DNA of 64,000 bases from Streptococcus shenyangsis (GTDB lineage Bacteria; Bacillota; Bacilli; Lactobacillales; Streptococcaceae), in assembly GCF_006385785.1 (NCBI RefSeq), contig NZ_VFSH01000001.1, positions 247,999-311,998 of the forward strand, given 5' to 3'. The position numbers and the translations under genes are program-made. This document shows positions 26,428 to 37,752 of the stretch, in pieces. The notes under the pieces were generated by a model. It had not been told where the DNA came from and searched no databases. It saw only the letters and a program-made list of their open reading frames with translations. Position 1 is the first letter of the stretch. Each line of letters begins with the position of its first letter.

Positions 26428-27711
26428 CTACGATGGGAATATTGTAAAATCAACTATATCCCCTTCATCTATTAAATGATGCCCTGCTTCAAGGACATCC
26501 TCTAAAGTAATTTCCTGTAAAATCTTTGGTAAATCAAAAATTGTCTCACCATGTTCAAAAGCATCATATTGCGTTGCAATAAATTCAAGAGAATTCATGC
26601 TACTGAAAAATTCTCCAAACATCTCTCTTTTGATAATATCTAAATGATCCTCTGTAATATCTAAATCCTTTGTAAAATTACGAATAGCCTTCCTAAACTG
26701 ATGAGATAAAGCAACTGGCTCTTTTGTATCCATTGTCAACATAACAAAATGAAAACGACTTGTTACTTCAATTTCAAGAGATAAGGAAGCATCTATTTTA
26801 CCTGATTCATATAACTTTTGAAAACGATCCGAAGTCCAACCAAACATCATTGCAAACAATAATTTTAATAAAATATGATGTCGATAGCAATCCGCTTCAG
26901 CAACTTTTCGCTTACCTCTAATCCCAATCGCTAGTTTGGGAGAAGATACTTCCATTCTCATACTGTCTGTTTGCTTTACAGCCTGTAAAACAAATTTTTC
27001 TCTTACTACTTCCTGAACATCTAAATCTTTCAATTCTTTTCTTTCAAAATAGTCCTGTACTTGCTCCACATCAAAATTACCAACTAAAAACAGAGACATG
27101 TTTACAGGTTTGTAAAACTTTGTAAAATTTTCTTGCAATTTAGTTAGATTGATTTGGGAAATAGACTCCTCGCTTCCAACTATATCTGTTGATAAAGGTG
27201 TACCAGGATACAAATTCGCTAAGGTTGAAAAGAATAAACACGAATCTGGATCATCTTGATACATTTCTCGTTCTTGCTGAATAATATCCTGCTCTCTTAA
27301 AATGGAATCTTCAGTAAAATGTGCTGATGTTACCAATTCATCAAGTAACTCTAAATTTTCTAAAAAATGATCCGTTGCTGAAAAAAGATAACTTGTTTTT
27401 GTAAAGCTTGTAAAGGCATTACTATCTGCACCTAGACTCGTAAAAGCAGACATCAAATCACTAGAATCTTCTCTCTCAAATAATTTATGTTCAAGAAAAT
27501 GAGCAATTCCTGCAGGATATTGTTTTACATCTCCGTCAACTTCTGTGACAAGCATATCTACCGATCCAAACTGTACAGTTACACTCCCGTAAACCTCTTT
27601 AAATTCCTTTTTAGGTAAAAGAGCAACTGTCAATCCATTTGCCAAACGAGTTCGATAAACCATTTCTTTTACAGCTGGATAGTATTTTTCTTCAAAAACA
27701 ACCTTTGTCAT
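26428..27711 (-). CDS. M16 family metallopeptidase, active type (YmfH-like)
   Basis: 427 residues with the inverted zinc motif HxxEH (HFLEHKLFE, about 71-75) and downstream acidic ligand region (EREMYQDDPD), so catalytic residues are present. The next gene encodes a homologue without HxxEH; together they resemble the two-subunit M16 peptidases (YmfF/YmfH of Bacillus). Substrate is unknown; peptide processing or degradation is inferred. It overlaps its partner by 4 bases. Confidence 0.88.
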   Translation of the reverse strand: MTKVVFEEKYYPAVKEMVYRTRLANGLTVALLPKKEFKEVYGSVTVQFGSVDMLVTEVDGDVKQYPAGIAHFLEHKLFEREDSSDLMSAFTSLGADSNAFTSFTKTSYLFSATDHFLENLELLDELVTSAHFTEDSILREQDIIQQEREMYQDDPDSCLFFSTLANLYPGTPLSTDIVGSEESISQINLTKLQENFTKFYKPVNMSLFLVGNFDVEQVQDYFERKELKDLDVQEVVREKFVLQAVKQTDSMRMEVSSPKLAIGIRGKRKVAEADCYRHHILLKLLFAMMFGWTSDRFQKLYESGKIDASLSLEIEVTSRFHFVMLTMDTKEPVALSHQFRKAIRNFTKDLDITEDHLDIIKREMFGEFFSSMNSLEFIATQYDAFEHGETIFDLPKILQEITLEDVLEAGHHLIDEGDIVDFTIFPS

Positions 27712-28958
27712 TCTATTCCTTCCATAAAGTAAATCGCCTGTAGTTTCACATTATTAGCTGCTCTACAAATAGCATCTTTGTCAACTTGCTCGAGATTTGC
27801 AATCCAACTTTTAAAATCTGCTGAAGATTTTCCAAGTAAGGCATTTTGATAAGCACGTTCAATCAATGAACCTTGATTATCTTGAAAAAGTAACAAAGAC
27901 CGACGAATCATTTCCTTGGTCTGCTCTAACTCAAGCTCTGTAAAATAACCTTTTTTTAAATCAAGAAGTTGATTATTCATCATTTTTCGAGCCTGGTTCC
28001 GATTTTCTCGATCGATACCAGCATACATCCTCAAGAATCCACTAAATAAATCAAGCTGACTTGAAATAGTATAAGCCAATCCAGCATTTTCACGGACATT
28101 TGTAAATAGTTTAGAGTGAGCAAATCCACCCAGTAAACCATTCATTACAATCATGGGTAAATGTTGCTCATCACCATATTCAGAAGGGCAATGATAACCT
28201 AATTCCACAATGGATTGTCCCACATTTTTTCGAACCATACCTTCCTGAAGAATATTGGAATAAGGTTGACAATACTGAACCGTCACATATCCTTCTCGAC
28301 CTTTAAAGCCAAATGATTTTAATACATTTTGAATTTCGACCTCATTAAAATCACCTAGGAAAAAAAAATCTATTCGATCATTGGCCAAAAATTCTTGGAA
28401 ACAAGAATAAGAATTTTGTGGAGTTTCAGCTAAAATACGATTTCGTAAATCACTATATTCCAGTCTGAGACGTTCATCATGAAAAAATAATTTGTCTAAT
28501 TCTTTATGTGCGAAATAAAAAGAATCATCCATGTCAGCTGCTAAACTTGCTAGCAATTGTTTTTTCTCAATTTCAAATAAGGCCGAATCAAACCCATTAT
28601 CAACTACTACGGGTGAAAAAAGAGTTTCTTTTACAAGTTCCAAAACCTGAGAAGTTAGCACATTTTTCCTACTTAAAAACTCATCACGAACATAGGTAAA
28701 TGTCAATTCTACAATGTGACTTTGCCCTCTTCTGAAACAATTGGTTGACATATCTGTACCATATAGACTGGCCAAGTGTCTTCTCAAATCTTGAGAAGTG
28801 GGATACATCTGATTAGCAATCTCTAGCATACTCGCACTCAACATGCGACCTGCAATCGTATCGAGGGATAATGGAGCGGTAAAACGCACGGTGATTTTGT
28901 TCGTTTTAAACTTCTTTGATTGGATAAAATGTGTTGAAATTCCATGCACTAACTCCAT
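27708..28958 (-). CDS. M16 family peptidase-like subunit, non-catalytic (YmfF-like)
   Basis: 416 residues with the M16 fold (RFTAPLSLDTIAGRMLSASMLEIANQ and the C-terminal VRENAGLAYTISSQ typical of the R/Y pair) but no HxxEH motif, so it is probably the substrate-binding partner of the catalytic YmfH-like subunit encoded 4 bases downstream. It is transcribed first in the operon and divergent from the S4 gene. Confidence 0.86.
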   Translation of the reverse strand: MELVHGISTHFIQSKKFKTNKITVRFTAPLSLDTIAGRMLSASMLEIANQMYPTSQDLRRHLASLYGTDMSTNCFRRGQSHIVELTFTYVRDEFLSRKNVLTSQVLELVKETLFSPVVVDNGFDSALFEIEKKQLLASLAADMDDSFYFAHKELDKLFFHDERLRLEYSDLRNRILAETPQNSYSCFQEFLANDRIDFFFLGDFNEVEIQNVLKSFGFKGREGYVTVQYCQPYSNILQEGMVRKNVGQSIVELGYHCPSEYGDEQHLPMIVMNGLLGGFAHSKLFTNVRENAGLAYTISSQLDLFSGFLRMYAGIDRENRNQARKMMNNQLLDLKKGYFTELELEQTKEMIRRSLLLFQDNQGSLIERAYQNALLGKSSADFKSWIANLEQVDKDAICRAANNVKLQAIYFMEGIE

Positions 28959-29116
28959 GATTTACCTCCTTATATACAGACTTCTATTATATCACGAAAA
29001 CCTGAAATTTTCTTGTTCTCTGTAACACTTTTGAAATAAAAATCGCTTACATTTCTCCCTGTTTCTCTAACTATTTTTAGGAAAATATGGTATAATACCA
29101 AAGATTGAGGTGAATT

Positions 29117-29485
29117 ATGGAATACAAATTATTTGAAGAATTTATTACCCTCCAAGCACTACTCAAAGAACTTGGAATTACACATAGCGGAGGAGCTATT
29201 AAATCCTTTCTCTCTGAACATCCTGTTTATTTTAATGGGGAATTAGAGAGTCGTCGTGGTAAAAAACTTCGTATTGGCGATAAGGTTGACATCCCTGACA
29301 TGAACATTGACATCTTGTTGACACAACCTACTTCTGAAGAACAGAATGAATACCAAGCTGATAAAGTTGAAAAAGAACGAATCGCTAAACTTGTCAAGGA
29401 GATGAATAAAGGAGTAAAAAAAAACAACTCTAAACCTACTTCATTCTCCAAAAGCAAACAAGCTCCGCGATTCCCTGGTAGATAA
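29117..29485 (+). CDS. yaaA: S4-domain RNA-binding protein YaaA
   Basis: 122 residues. Small S4 domain ([23 protein letters not shown], residues about 9-70) followed by a basic Lys/Ser/Asn-rich tail ending APRFPGR. The Bacillus homologue precedes recF and is associated with 50S assembly. It ends 2 bases before the recF start, so the two form an operon. Confidence 0.86.
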   Translation: MEYKLFEEFITLQALLKELGITHSGGAIKSFLSEHPVYFNGELESRRGKKLRIGDKVDIPDMNIDILLTQPTSEEQNEYQADKVEKERIAKLVKEMNKGVKKNNSKPTSFSKSKQAPRFPGR

Positions 29486-29487
29486 TC

Positions 29488-30585
29488 ATGTGGTTACAAC
29501 ACCTATCTCTCAAAACTTTTCGTAACTATAAAGAGACGAAAATAGACTTTAATCCTAAATTAAATGTCTTTTTAGGACGCAATGCACAAGGAAAAACAAA
29601 TATGTTAGAGGCTATCTATTTTTTAGCCTTAACACGTAGCCATCGAACTCGAACAGATAAAAATCTCATTCATTTTGATGAGGAACAACTTCATCTTTCA
29701 GGTCTCGTTCAGAAAAAAACGGGATCCATTCCTCTCGAAATCGAACTCACACAAAAAGGACGTGTGACAAAAGTTAACCATTTAAAACAGGCACGACTTT
29801 CAGATTATGTAGGACACATGAATGTTGTCTTATTTGCTCCTGAAGATTTACAACTAATTAAAGGAGCACCTTCGGTTCGACGAAAATTCATTGATATGGA
29901 ACTTGGACAAATCAAGCCAATCTATTTATCAGATTTAACCAATTATAATCACATCCTAAAACAAAGAAACACTTATCTAAAATCAGCTCAAAAAATAGAT
30001 GAAACCTTCCTCTCAGTGTTGGATGATCAGCTAGTTGATTATGGATGTCGTGTAATGAATCACCGCTTAGATTTCATAAAAAAACTAGAATCATTTGGGC
30101 GTAAGAAACATTTTGAACTCTCTAATCAGATTGAAGAGTTGTCAATATCCTATCAATCTTCTGTCAATATAATTGACAAACAAAACTTATCCGAATCTTT
30201 CAAAATTGCTTTAGAAAAAAGTAGATCCAGAGATTTATTTAAAAAGAATACTGGTGTTGGGCCTCATCGAGATGACATTTCTTTCTATATAAATGGAATG
30301 GATGCTAGTTTCGGAAGCCAAGGTCAACATCGTAGTCTCGTCCTATCGATAAAATTAGCAGAAATCGAATTAATGGAAAGTATTACTACAGAATCTCCAA
30401 TATTACTGCTTGACGATGTTATGAGCGAACTTGACAACACTAGACAACTAAAATTGTTGGAAACGATTTCACATTCAATCCAAACCTTTATTACAACAAC
30501 AAGCTTAGATCATCTTCAAAATCTACCAGAAAATATAAGTATTTTCGCTATTCAAAATGGTCAAGTTGTTGTAAACGAAAATTGA
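29488..30585 (+). CDS. recF: DNA replication and repair protein RecF
   Basis: 365 residues, SMC-like ATPase. Walker [14 protein letters not shown] (about 30), signature [18 protein letters not shown] and Walker [13 protein letters not shown]. It helps load RecA at gaps. In streptococci recF is not beside dnaN; here it sits about 16 kb from dnaA next to guaB. Confidence 0.95.
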   Translation: MWLQHLSLKTFRNYKETKIDFNPKLNVFLGRNAQGKTNMLEAIYFLALTRSHRTRTDKNLIHFDEEQLHLSGLVQKKTGSIPLEIELTQKGRVTKVNHLKQARLSDYVGHMNVVLFAPEDLQLIKGAPSVRRKFIDMELGQIKPIYLSDLTNYNHILKQRNTYLKSAQKIDETFLSVLDDQLVDYGCRVMNHRLDFIKKLESFGRKKHFELSNQIEELSISYQSSVNIIDKQNLSESFKIALEKSRSRDLFKKNTGVGPHRDDISFYINGMDASFGSQGQHRSLVLSIKLAEIELMESITTESPILLLDDVMSELDNTRQLKLLETISHSIQTFITTTSLDHLQNLPENISIFAIQNGQVVVNEN

Positions 30586-30594
30586 CAATATTGT

Positions 30595-30626
30595 AAAAGA
30601 ACTCCTATTGCCACAGGAGTTCTTTT
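30595..30626. terminator. Bidirectional terminator between recF and guaB
   Basis: Perfect 12-bp stem AAAAGAACTCCT/AGGAGTTCTTTT between two convergent genes, with A and T runs on each side. Confidence 0.9.
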
Positions 30627-30634
30627 CATTTCTT

Positions 30635-32191
<1,557 letters not shown>

Positions 32192-32264
32192 TCAAATGTT
32201 ACAGGGGTAAATAAAAAACTATCTTTTCTTCGAGATAGAAATGATAGTTTCTTGTAAAATAAAC

Positions 32265-33290
32265 TTAGTTAAAGTAATGAAGTCCCATTGCTCCTTTAAC
32301 CTCAGATAGGGTTTGACCTGCAACTTCACGCGCTCTTTCACTACCTTTTTGAAGCATATTATAAACTTCTCCCATATCCTTAGCAAATTCAATACGGCGC
32401 TCACGAATAGGACCAAGTTCACGTTCTAATATTTCAAGTAGATAACGCTTTGTCTTCACATCACCAAGACCACCTCGTTGATAATGTTCTTTCATTTCAG
32501 CAATTTCTTGAGCATCTTCTGGGCGACCAAAAACATCTAGATAATGGAAAACCATATTTCCCTCAATCTTACCTGGATCTTCCACTCGAATATGATCTGG
32601 ATCTGTATACATACTCATTACTTTTTTACGCAAAGTATCCGCATCATCAGCTAAATAAATACCATTATTAAGGGATTTAGACATTTTAGCATTTCCATCT
32701 AAACCAGGCAAACGCCCTGCTCTCTCATTTTCTGGATAAATACCTTCCGGCTCTACCAAGACATCACAGTTATATGCATTATTAAAAGAACGAACAATCT
32801 CGCGAGTTTGCTCAATCATTGGTTTTTGGTCTGTCCCAACAGGAACATAGTTAGCCTTGAAAGCTGTAATGTCAGCTGCTTGAGCTATTGGATAGACTAA
32901 GAATCCTGTCGGAATGCTTTCTCCAAATCCTTTCTGAGCAATTTCTGTCTTGACAGTTGGATTACGCTCCAAACGTGCTAATGACACCAAATTCATATAA
33001 TACATAGACAACTCAGCTAATTCTGGAATTTGGCTTTGAATAAAAATAGTTGATTTACTTGGATCCAATCCAACTGCAAGATAATCCAAAGCCACATTTC
33101 CGATAGACTCTACAATTGTTTGAGGGTCTTTAGCATGATCTGTCAAAGCTTGTTGGTCAGCCAAGAACACAAACATATCATACTTATCCTCTTCCTGTAA
33201 TAAAACTCTATTTTTGAGACTTCCAACATAATGTCCAATATGCAATTTTCCTGTTGGACGGTCTCCTGTTAAAATAATGGGTTTAGTCAT
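32265..33290 (-). CDS. trpS: Tryptophanyl-tRNA synthetase
   Basis: 341 residues, class I synthetase with HIGH ([11 protein letters not shown]) and KMSKS ([14 protein letters not shown]) motifs. It charges tRNA-Trp. No T-box leader is visible in the 205 bases upstream. Divergent from the ABC-F gene. Confidence 0.95.
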   Translation of the reverse strand: MTKPIILTGDRPTGKLHIGHYVGSLKNRVLLQEEDKYDMFVFLADQQALTDHAKDPQTIVESIGNVALDYLAVGLDPSKSTIFIQSQIPELAELSMYYMNLVSLARLERNPTVKTEIAQKGFGESIPTGFLVYPIAQAADITAFKANYVPVGTDQKPMIEQTREIVRSFNNAYNCDVLVEPEGIYPENERAGRLPGLDGNAKMSKSLNNGIYLADDADTLRKKVMSMYTDPDHIRVEDPGKIEGNMVFHYLDVFGRPEDAQEIAEMKEHYQRGGLGDVKTKRYLLEILERELGPIRERRIEFAKDMGEVYNMLQKGSERAREVAGQTLSEVKGAMGLHYFN

Positions 33291-33495
33291 TTTATTCTCC
33301 TTCGATATGGTCCCTTCAATTATAGCATTTTTTTAATGAAATAACCGTAATTTATTAAAATAAATCAGTCTTGCTATTTACGGATTCGTGTAAAGCATTC
33401 TGTAAATATAGTTTACAAAAAATTGACAGATAAAAATTTGAATATTTCTATATTTTCTAGTAGAATAAATATATTACACATATAGGAGAAAAACA
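33291..33495. other. Divergent intergenic region trpS / ABC-F
   Basis: Very AT-rich. TTGACA on the plus strand lies at about 33423 with no perfect -10 at 17 bases. I see no riboswitch, T-box or small ORF. Confidence 0.4.
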
Positions 33496-35118
33496 TTGCT
33501 TACAGTATCTGATGTTTCACTACGTTTTAGTGATCGCAAACTTTTTGATGATGTCAATATCAAATTTACAGAAGGAAATACTTACGGATTAATCGGTGCT
33601 AATGGTGCCGGAAAATCAACCTTTTTAAAAATTTTAGCTGGAGATATCGAACCTACTACTGGTCACATCTCTCTTGGTCCAGATGAACGTCTCTCTGTTC
33701 TTCGTCAAAATCACTTTGACTATGAAGACGAACGTGCCATTGATGTCGTTATCATGGGAAATGAAAAACTTTATAGCATCATGAAGGAGAAAGATGCCAT
33801 CTACATGAAGGAAAATTTCTCAGATGAGGATGGAGTGCGTGCTGCCGAACTCGAAGGAGAGTTTGCCGAGCTTGGAGGTTGGGAAGCAGAAAGTGAAGCC
33901 TCTCAACTACTTCAAAACCTAAACATTTCAGAAGAATTGCACTATCAAAACATGAGCGAATTGGCCAACGGTGAGAAAGTAAAGGTTCTCCTCGCCAAAG
34001 CACTTTTTGGTAAACCAGATGTTCTTCTTTTGGACGAGCCTACCAACGGTTTGGACATCCAATCGATTACTTGGTTAGAAGACTTCTTGATTGATTTTGA
34101 TAACACAGTTATCGTAGTATCCCACGACCGTCACTTCTTGAACAAAGTATGTACTCACATGGCCGACCTTGACTTTGGAAAAATCAAACTCTATGTCGGA
34201 AACTATGACTTCTGGAAGGAATCTTCTGAACTCGCTGCTAAATTGCTAGCAGACCGTAATGCCAAAGCAGAAGAAAAAATTAAACAATTGCAAGAATTCG
34301 TTGCTCGTTTCTCTGCCAATGCTTCTAAATCAAGACAAGCAACATCACGTAAGAAAATGCTTGATAAAATTGAACTTGAAGAAATTGTGCCATCTAGTCG
34401 TAAATATCCATTTATCAACTTTAAAGCGGAACGTGAGATTGGTAATGATCTCTTGACAGTAGAAAATCTAACTGTAAAGATTGATGGTGAAACTATCTTA
34501 GATAATATTAGTTTCATCTTACGTCCAGGTGATAAGACAGCGCTTATTGGACAGAATGACATCCAAACGACTGCATTAATTCGTGCAATCATGGGGGACA
34601 TTGACTATGAAGGAACTGTCAAGTGGGGAGTAACTACTAGCCGTTCTTACTTGCCAAAAGATAACTCGGCAGATTTTGCAGGAGGAGAGTCAATCCTTGA
34701 CTGGTTGCGTCAATTCGCAAGTAAAGAAGAAGATGACAATACTTTCCTACGTGGCTTCCTCGGCCGTATGCTCTTCTCTGGAGATGAAGTTAACAAATCT
34801 GTAAACGTCTTGTCAGGGGGAGAAAAAGTGCGTGTCATGCTTTCAAAACTCATGCTCTTGAAATCAAATGTCCTTGTACTTGATGATCCAACCAATCACT
34901 TGGACTTGGAATCTATCTCAAGCTTGAATGATGGATTGAAAAACTTTAAAGAATCAATCATCTTTGCCAGCCATGACCACGAGTTTATTCAAACTCTAGC
35001 TAACCATATCATTGTCTTGTCTAAAAATGGCGTCATTGACCGTATCGATGAAACCTATGATGAATTCCTAGAAAATGCAGAAGTACAAGCAAAAGTTAAA
35101 GAACTTTGGAAAGACTAA
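33496..35118 (+). CDS. ABC-F family ATPase (YkpA/YbiT-like)
   Basis: 540 residues, TTG start placed by AGGAG (33484-33488). Two ABC domains in one chain without membrane segments. NBD1 is complete: Walker A GANGAGKST, signature LANGEKVKVLLAKAL, Walker B VLLLDEPTNGLD. NBD2 has signature LSGGEKVRVMLSKLM and Walker B VLVLDDPTNHLD but its Walker A reads GQNDIQTTAL, without the catalytic lysine. The linker (GVTTSRSYLPKDNS) is like Bacillus YkpA. ABC-F proteins bind the ribosome E-site; the exact role of this subgroup is uncertain and it is not expected to be an exporter. Confidence 0.87.
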   Translation: MLTVSDVSLRFSDRKLFDDVNIKFTEGNTYGLIGANGAGKSTFLKILAGDIEPTTGHISLGPDERLSVLRQNHFDYEDERAIDVVIMGNEKLYSIMKEKDAIYMKENFSDEDGVRAAELEGEFAELGGWEAESEASQLLQNLNISEELHYQNMSELANGEKVKVLLAKALFGKPDVLLLDEPTNGLDIQSITWLEDFLIDFDNTVIVVSHDRHFLNKVCTHMADLDFGKIKLYVGNYDFWKESSELAAKLLADRNAKAEEKIKQLQEFVARFSANASKSRQATSRKKMLDKIELEEIVPSSRKYPFINFKAEREIGNDLLTVENLTVKIDGETILDNISFILRPGDKTALIGQNDIQTTALIRAIMGDIDYEGTVKWGVTTSRSYLPKDNSADFAGGESILDWLRQFASKEEDDNTFLRGFLGRMLFSGDEVNKSVNVLSGGEKVRVMLSKLMLLKSNVLVLDDPTNHLDLESISSLNDGLKNFKESIIFASHDHEFIQTLANHIIVLSKNGVIDRIDETYDEFLENAEVQAKVKELWKD

Positions 35119-35125
35119 AATTTTC

Positions 35126-35156
35126 AAAACTCAGTTGGGTTAACCAGCTGAGTTTT
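35126..35156 (+). terminator. Terminator of the ABC-F gene
   Basis: AAAACTCAG paired with CTGAGTTTT with an inner GG/CC extension, located 8 bases after the stop. Confidence 0.75.
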
Positions 35157-35176
35157 CTAACATTTTATGAGGTAAC

Positions 35177-37720
35177 ATGAAATTATTTTTTAAAACATAT
35201 TGGACCTATTTTGTTTCTTTCATCATTCCCGTAATCATTATGACAGGAGTATATCTATCTCAAGGTATCTACTGGAACAGCGATACATCTCCACTATTGG
35301 GAGATGGGTTTCATCAATACGTTATTTTTGATGTAACTTTACGAAATATCCTACATGGAAATGGTAGTCTGTTTTACACCTTTACAAGTGGCCTCGGATT
35401 AAATTTCTATGCCCTATCTAGTTATTACTTGGGAAGCTTCCTTTCACCTCTAGTTTACTTTTTTAATCTGTCGAATATGCCAGATGCTGTCTATCTGACA
35501 ACTCTCTTAAAATTTGGATTGATTGGACTATCAACTTATTTTAGTTTAAATAAATTATTTCAATCGATTCCCAAGCCTTTAAAACTAGCTTTATCTACTT
35601 CCTATGCTCTGATGAGTTTCACTGTCAGTCAATTAGAGATAAAAACCTGGCTAGATGTTTTTATCTTGATTCCTTTAATTATAACTGGTTTACATCTACT
35701 GATAACTGAAAAGAAATTCCTATTGTACTTTACAAGTCTGTCAATCTTATTTATCCAAAACTATTATTTTGGCTATATGACAGCATTGTTTCTTATTTTC
35801 TGGTATTTCTGTCAAATTTCGTGGGACTTTAAAACCCGAAAATCATCTGTTCTTGATTTTGTCGTGACCTCCTTTTTAGCTGGTATGGCTAGTTTGATTC
35901 TGACTCTTCCTACTCTGTTTGATTTACAGACACATGGAGAAAAATTAACTGAAGTTACAAAGTTTCAAACTGAAAGTAGCTGGTACCTTGATCTCTTTGC
36001 TAAGCAATTCATTGGTTCCTTTGATACAACAAAGTATGGGGCTATCCCAATGATTTTTGTCGGACTACTTCCCTTTATTTTGACCATTTTGTTTTTTACG
36101 ATGAAATCTATTAAGTTTCACGTGAAACTTATCTATGCAATCTTCTTTACATTTCTAATTGCAAGCTTTTATATTGAAGCTCTTGATTTATTTTGGCAAG
36201 GCATGCATACTCCAAACATGTTTTTACATCGCTATGCTTGGATTTTCTCTACCTTGTTAATTTACACAGCAGCAGAAGTCTTAAATCGTCTGAGAGAAAT
36301 TAAAATCTGGAATTTTTTAGTTTCGCTTTTTCTTATAGTAACAGGATTTTTAGCTACCATCTATCTAAAATCACATTATTCTTTTTTAACAGATTTGAAT
36401 ATTCTGCTTACTCTTGAATTTTTGGTTGTCTATTCGCTTTTACTCCTTGCAGTTATCAAAAAGTTTATCTCTGTAAATCTATTTGCCATTCTAATCTCTT
36501 TATTTATAATGGTTGAAATGAGTTTAAATGCTTCATCTCAAATAGACGGAATTGCTAAGGAATGGGGATTTGCTTCTCGAATTGCTTATAATCGAGATAT
36601 CCCAGCTATGGAATCTTTCTCAACATATATTAGAAATCAATTTACTCGTACTGAAAAACTAGAAACTCAGACAGGAAATGACAGTATGAAATTCAACTAC
36701 AATGGAATCTCTCAATTTTCATCTGTTCGAAATCGTTCAGCAAGCTCTACTTTGGATAAACTTGGGTTTAAATCCTCTGGGACCAATCTCAATCTCCGTT
36801 ATGCCAATAATAGTATTTTGGCTGATAGTTTATTTGGTATCCAGTACAATATCTCAGACAGTCCTATTGATAAGTATGGTTTTAAAGATATCTATCAAAA
36901 AGATAATCTTACCCTATATGAAAATCAATACTCTCTTCCGATTGCATTTGCTAGTCAATCTGTTTACAATGATGTCAATTTCAATGAACATACCTTGGAT
37001 AATCAGACCTCGTTTTTAAATCAACTTGCTAACGTCAAGTTTGATTATTTTTCTCCGATCCCTTATGACAAAACAGAAAATACTGATGATTTGATTAGTG
37101 TTACAAGTTCTTCAAATGAGGATGCAGCAATCCAGTATCAAATTGAAGTTCCAGAAAACAGCCAAGTTTATCTTTCTTTCACAAACCTTCACTTTGCTAA
37201 TGATAAACAAAAGAAGGTTGACATTCTTGTCAACGAGGAGAAGAAGACTTTTACAACTGATAATGTTTTCTCCTTCTTTAATCTAGGCTATACAAAAGAG
37301 AAAAAAACTTTCAATATTCATGTTAGTTTCCCTGGAAATTCACAAGTATCATTTGAATCTCCTACCTTCTATCGTTTAGATACCCAAACTTTGACTGAGG
37401 CTATTCAAAAAATCAAAGAGCAACCTGTAACAGTATCAACTTCTAAAAACAAGGTTTTTGCTACATATGATGTCCAACAAGATACATCTATTTTTTTCAC
37501 TATTCCTTATGACAAAGGTTGGTCTGCCTACCAAGATGGTAAGAAAATAGAAATGAAACAAACTCAAACTGGATTTATGAAAGTTGATGTTCCCAAGGGG
37601 AAAGGAACTATTACACTTTCCTTCATTCCCAATGGGTTTATTACTGGAGCAATCTGTTCCTTTACTTCTCTCTTACTATTTGGAATCTATAATCACAGAC
37701 GAAAGTCAGCTAAGGCATAA
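35177..37720 (+). CDS. YfhO family multi-span membrane protein
   Basis: 847 residues. About 12-13 membrane helices in the first 450 residues (start MKLFFKTYWTYFVSFIIPVII; motif GDGFHQYV in the first loop) and a large extracytoplasmic C-terminal domain ending in one more helix. This is the YfhO family, GT-C-fold proteins; the Bacillus and Listeria members are implicated in glycosylating lipoteichoic acid or other wall polymers. Substrate here is not known. Gene is head-on to the fork. Confidence 0.82.
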   Translation: MKLFFKTYWTYFVSFIIPVIIMTGVYLSQGIYWNSDTSPLLGDGFHQYVIFDVTLRNILHGNGSLFYTFTSGLGLNFYALSSYYLGSFLSPLVYFFNLSNMPDAVYLTTLLKFGLIGLSTYFSLNKLFQSIPKPLKLALSTSYALMSFTVSQLEIKTWLDVFILIPLIITGLHLLITEKKFLLYFTSLSILFIQNYYFGYMTALFLIFWYFCQISWDFKTRKSSVLDFVVTSFLAGMASLILTLPTLFDLQTHGEKLTEVTKFQTESSWYLDLFAKQFIGSFDTTKYGAIPMIFVGLLPFILTILFFTMKSIKFHVKLIYAIFFTFLIASFYIEALDLFWQGMHTPNMFLHRYAWIFSTLLIYTAAEVLNRLREIKIWNFLVSLFLIVTGFLATIYLKSHYSFLTDLNILLTLEFLVVYSLLLLAVIKKFISVNLFAILISLFIMVEMSLNASSQIDGIAKEWGFASRIAYNRDIPAMESFSTYIRNQFTRTEKLETQTGNDSMKFNYNGISQFSSVRNRSASSTLDKLGFKSSGTNLNLRYANNSILADSLFGIQYNISDSPIDKYGFKDIYQKDNLTLYENQYSLPIAFASQSVYNDVNFNEHTLDNQTSFLNQLANVKFDYFSPIPYDKTENTDDLISVTSSSNEDAAIQYQIEVPENSQVYLSFTNLHFANDKQKKVDILVNEEKKTFTTDNVFSFFNLGYTKEKKTFNIHVSFPGNSQVSFESPTFYRLDTQTLTEAIQKIKEQPVTVSTSKNKVFATYDVQQDTSIFFTIPYDKGWSAYQDGKKIEMKQTQTGFMKVDVPKGKGTITLSFIPNGFITGAICSFTSLLLFGIYNHRRKSAKA
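36114..36129. other. parS-like site 2 (inside the yfhO-type gene)
   Basis: AGTTTCACGTGAAACT: perfect palindrome matching parS at 14 of 16 positions (end bases A/T in place of T/A). Confidence 0.75.
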
Positions 37721-37752
37721 AAAAATCGACCAGTTAATCGGTCGATTTTTTT
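37719..37752. terminator. Bidirectional terminator between yfhO-like and yhgE-like genes
   Basis: AAAAATCGACC/GGTCGATTTTT stem around AGTTAATC, with T runs on both strands; the yhgE stop codon lies in the T run. Confidence 0.9.

Noticed and set aside
33291..33495. T-box riboswitch ahead of trpS
   Set aside because: The segment is short and AT-rich and lacks the conserved T-box and specifier hairpin.
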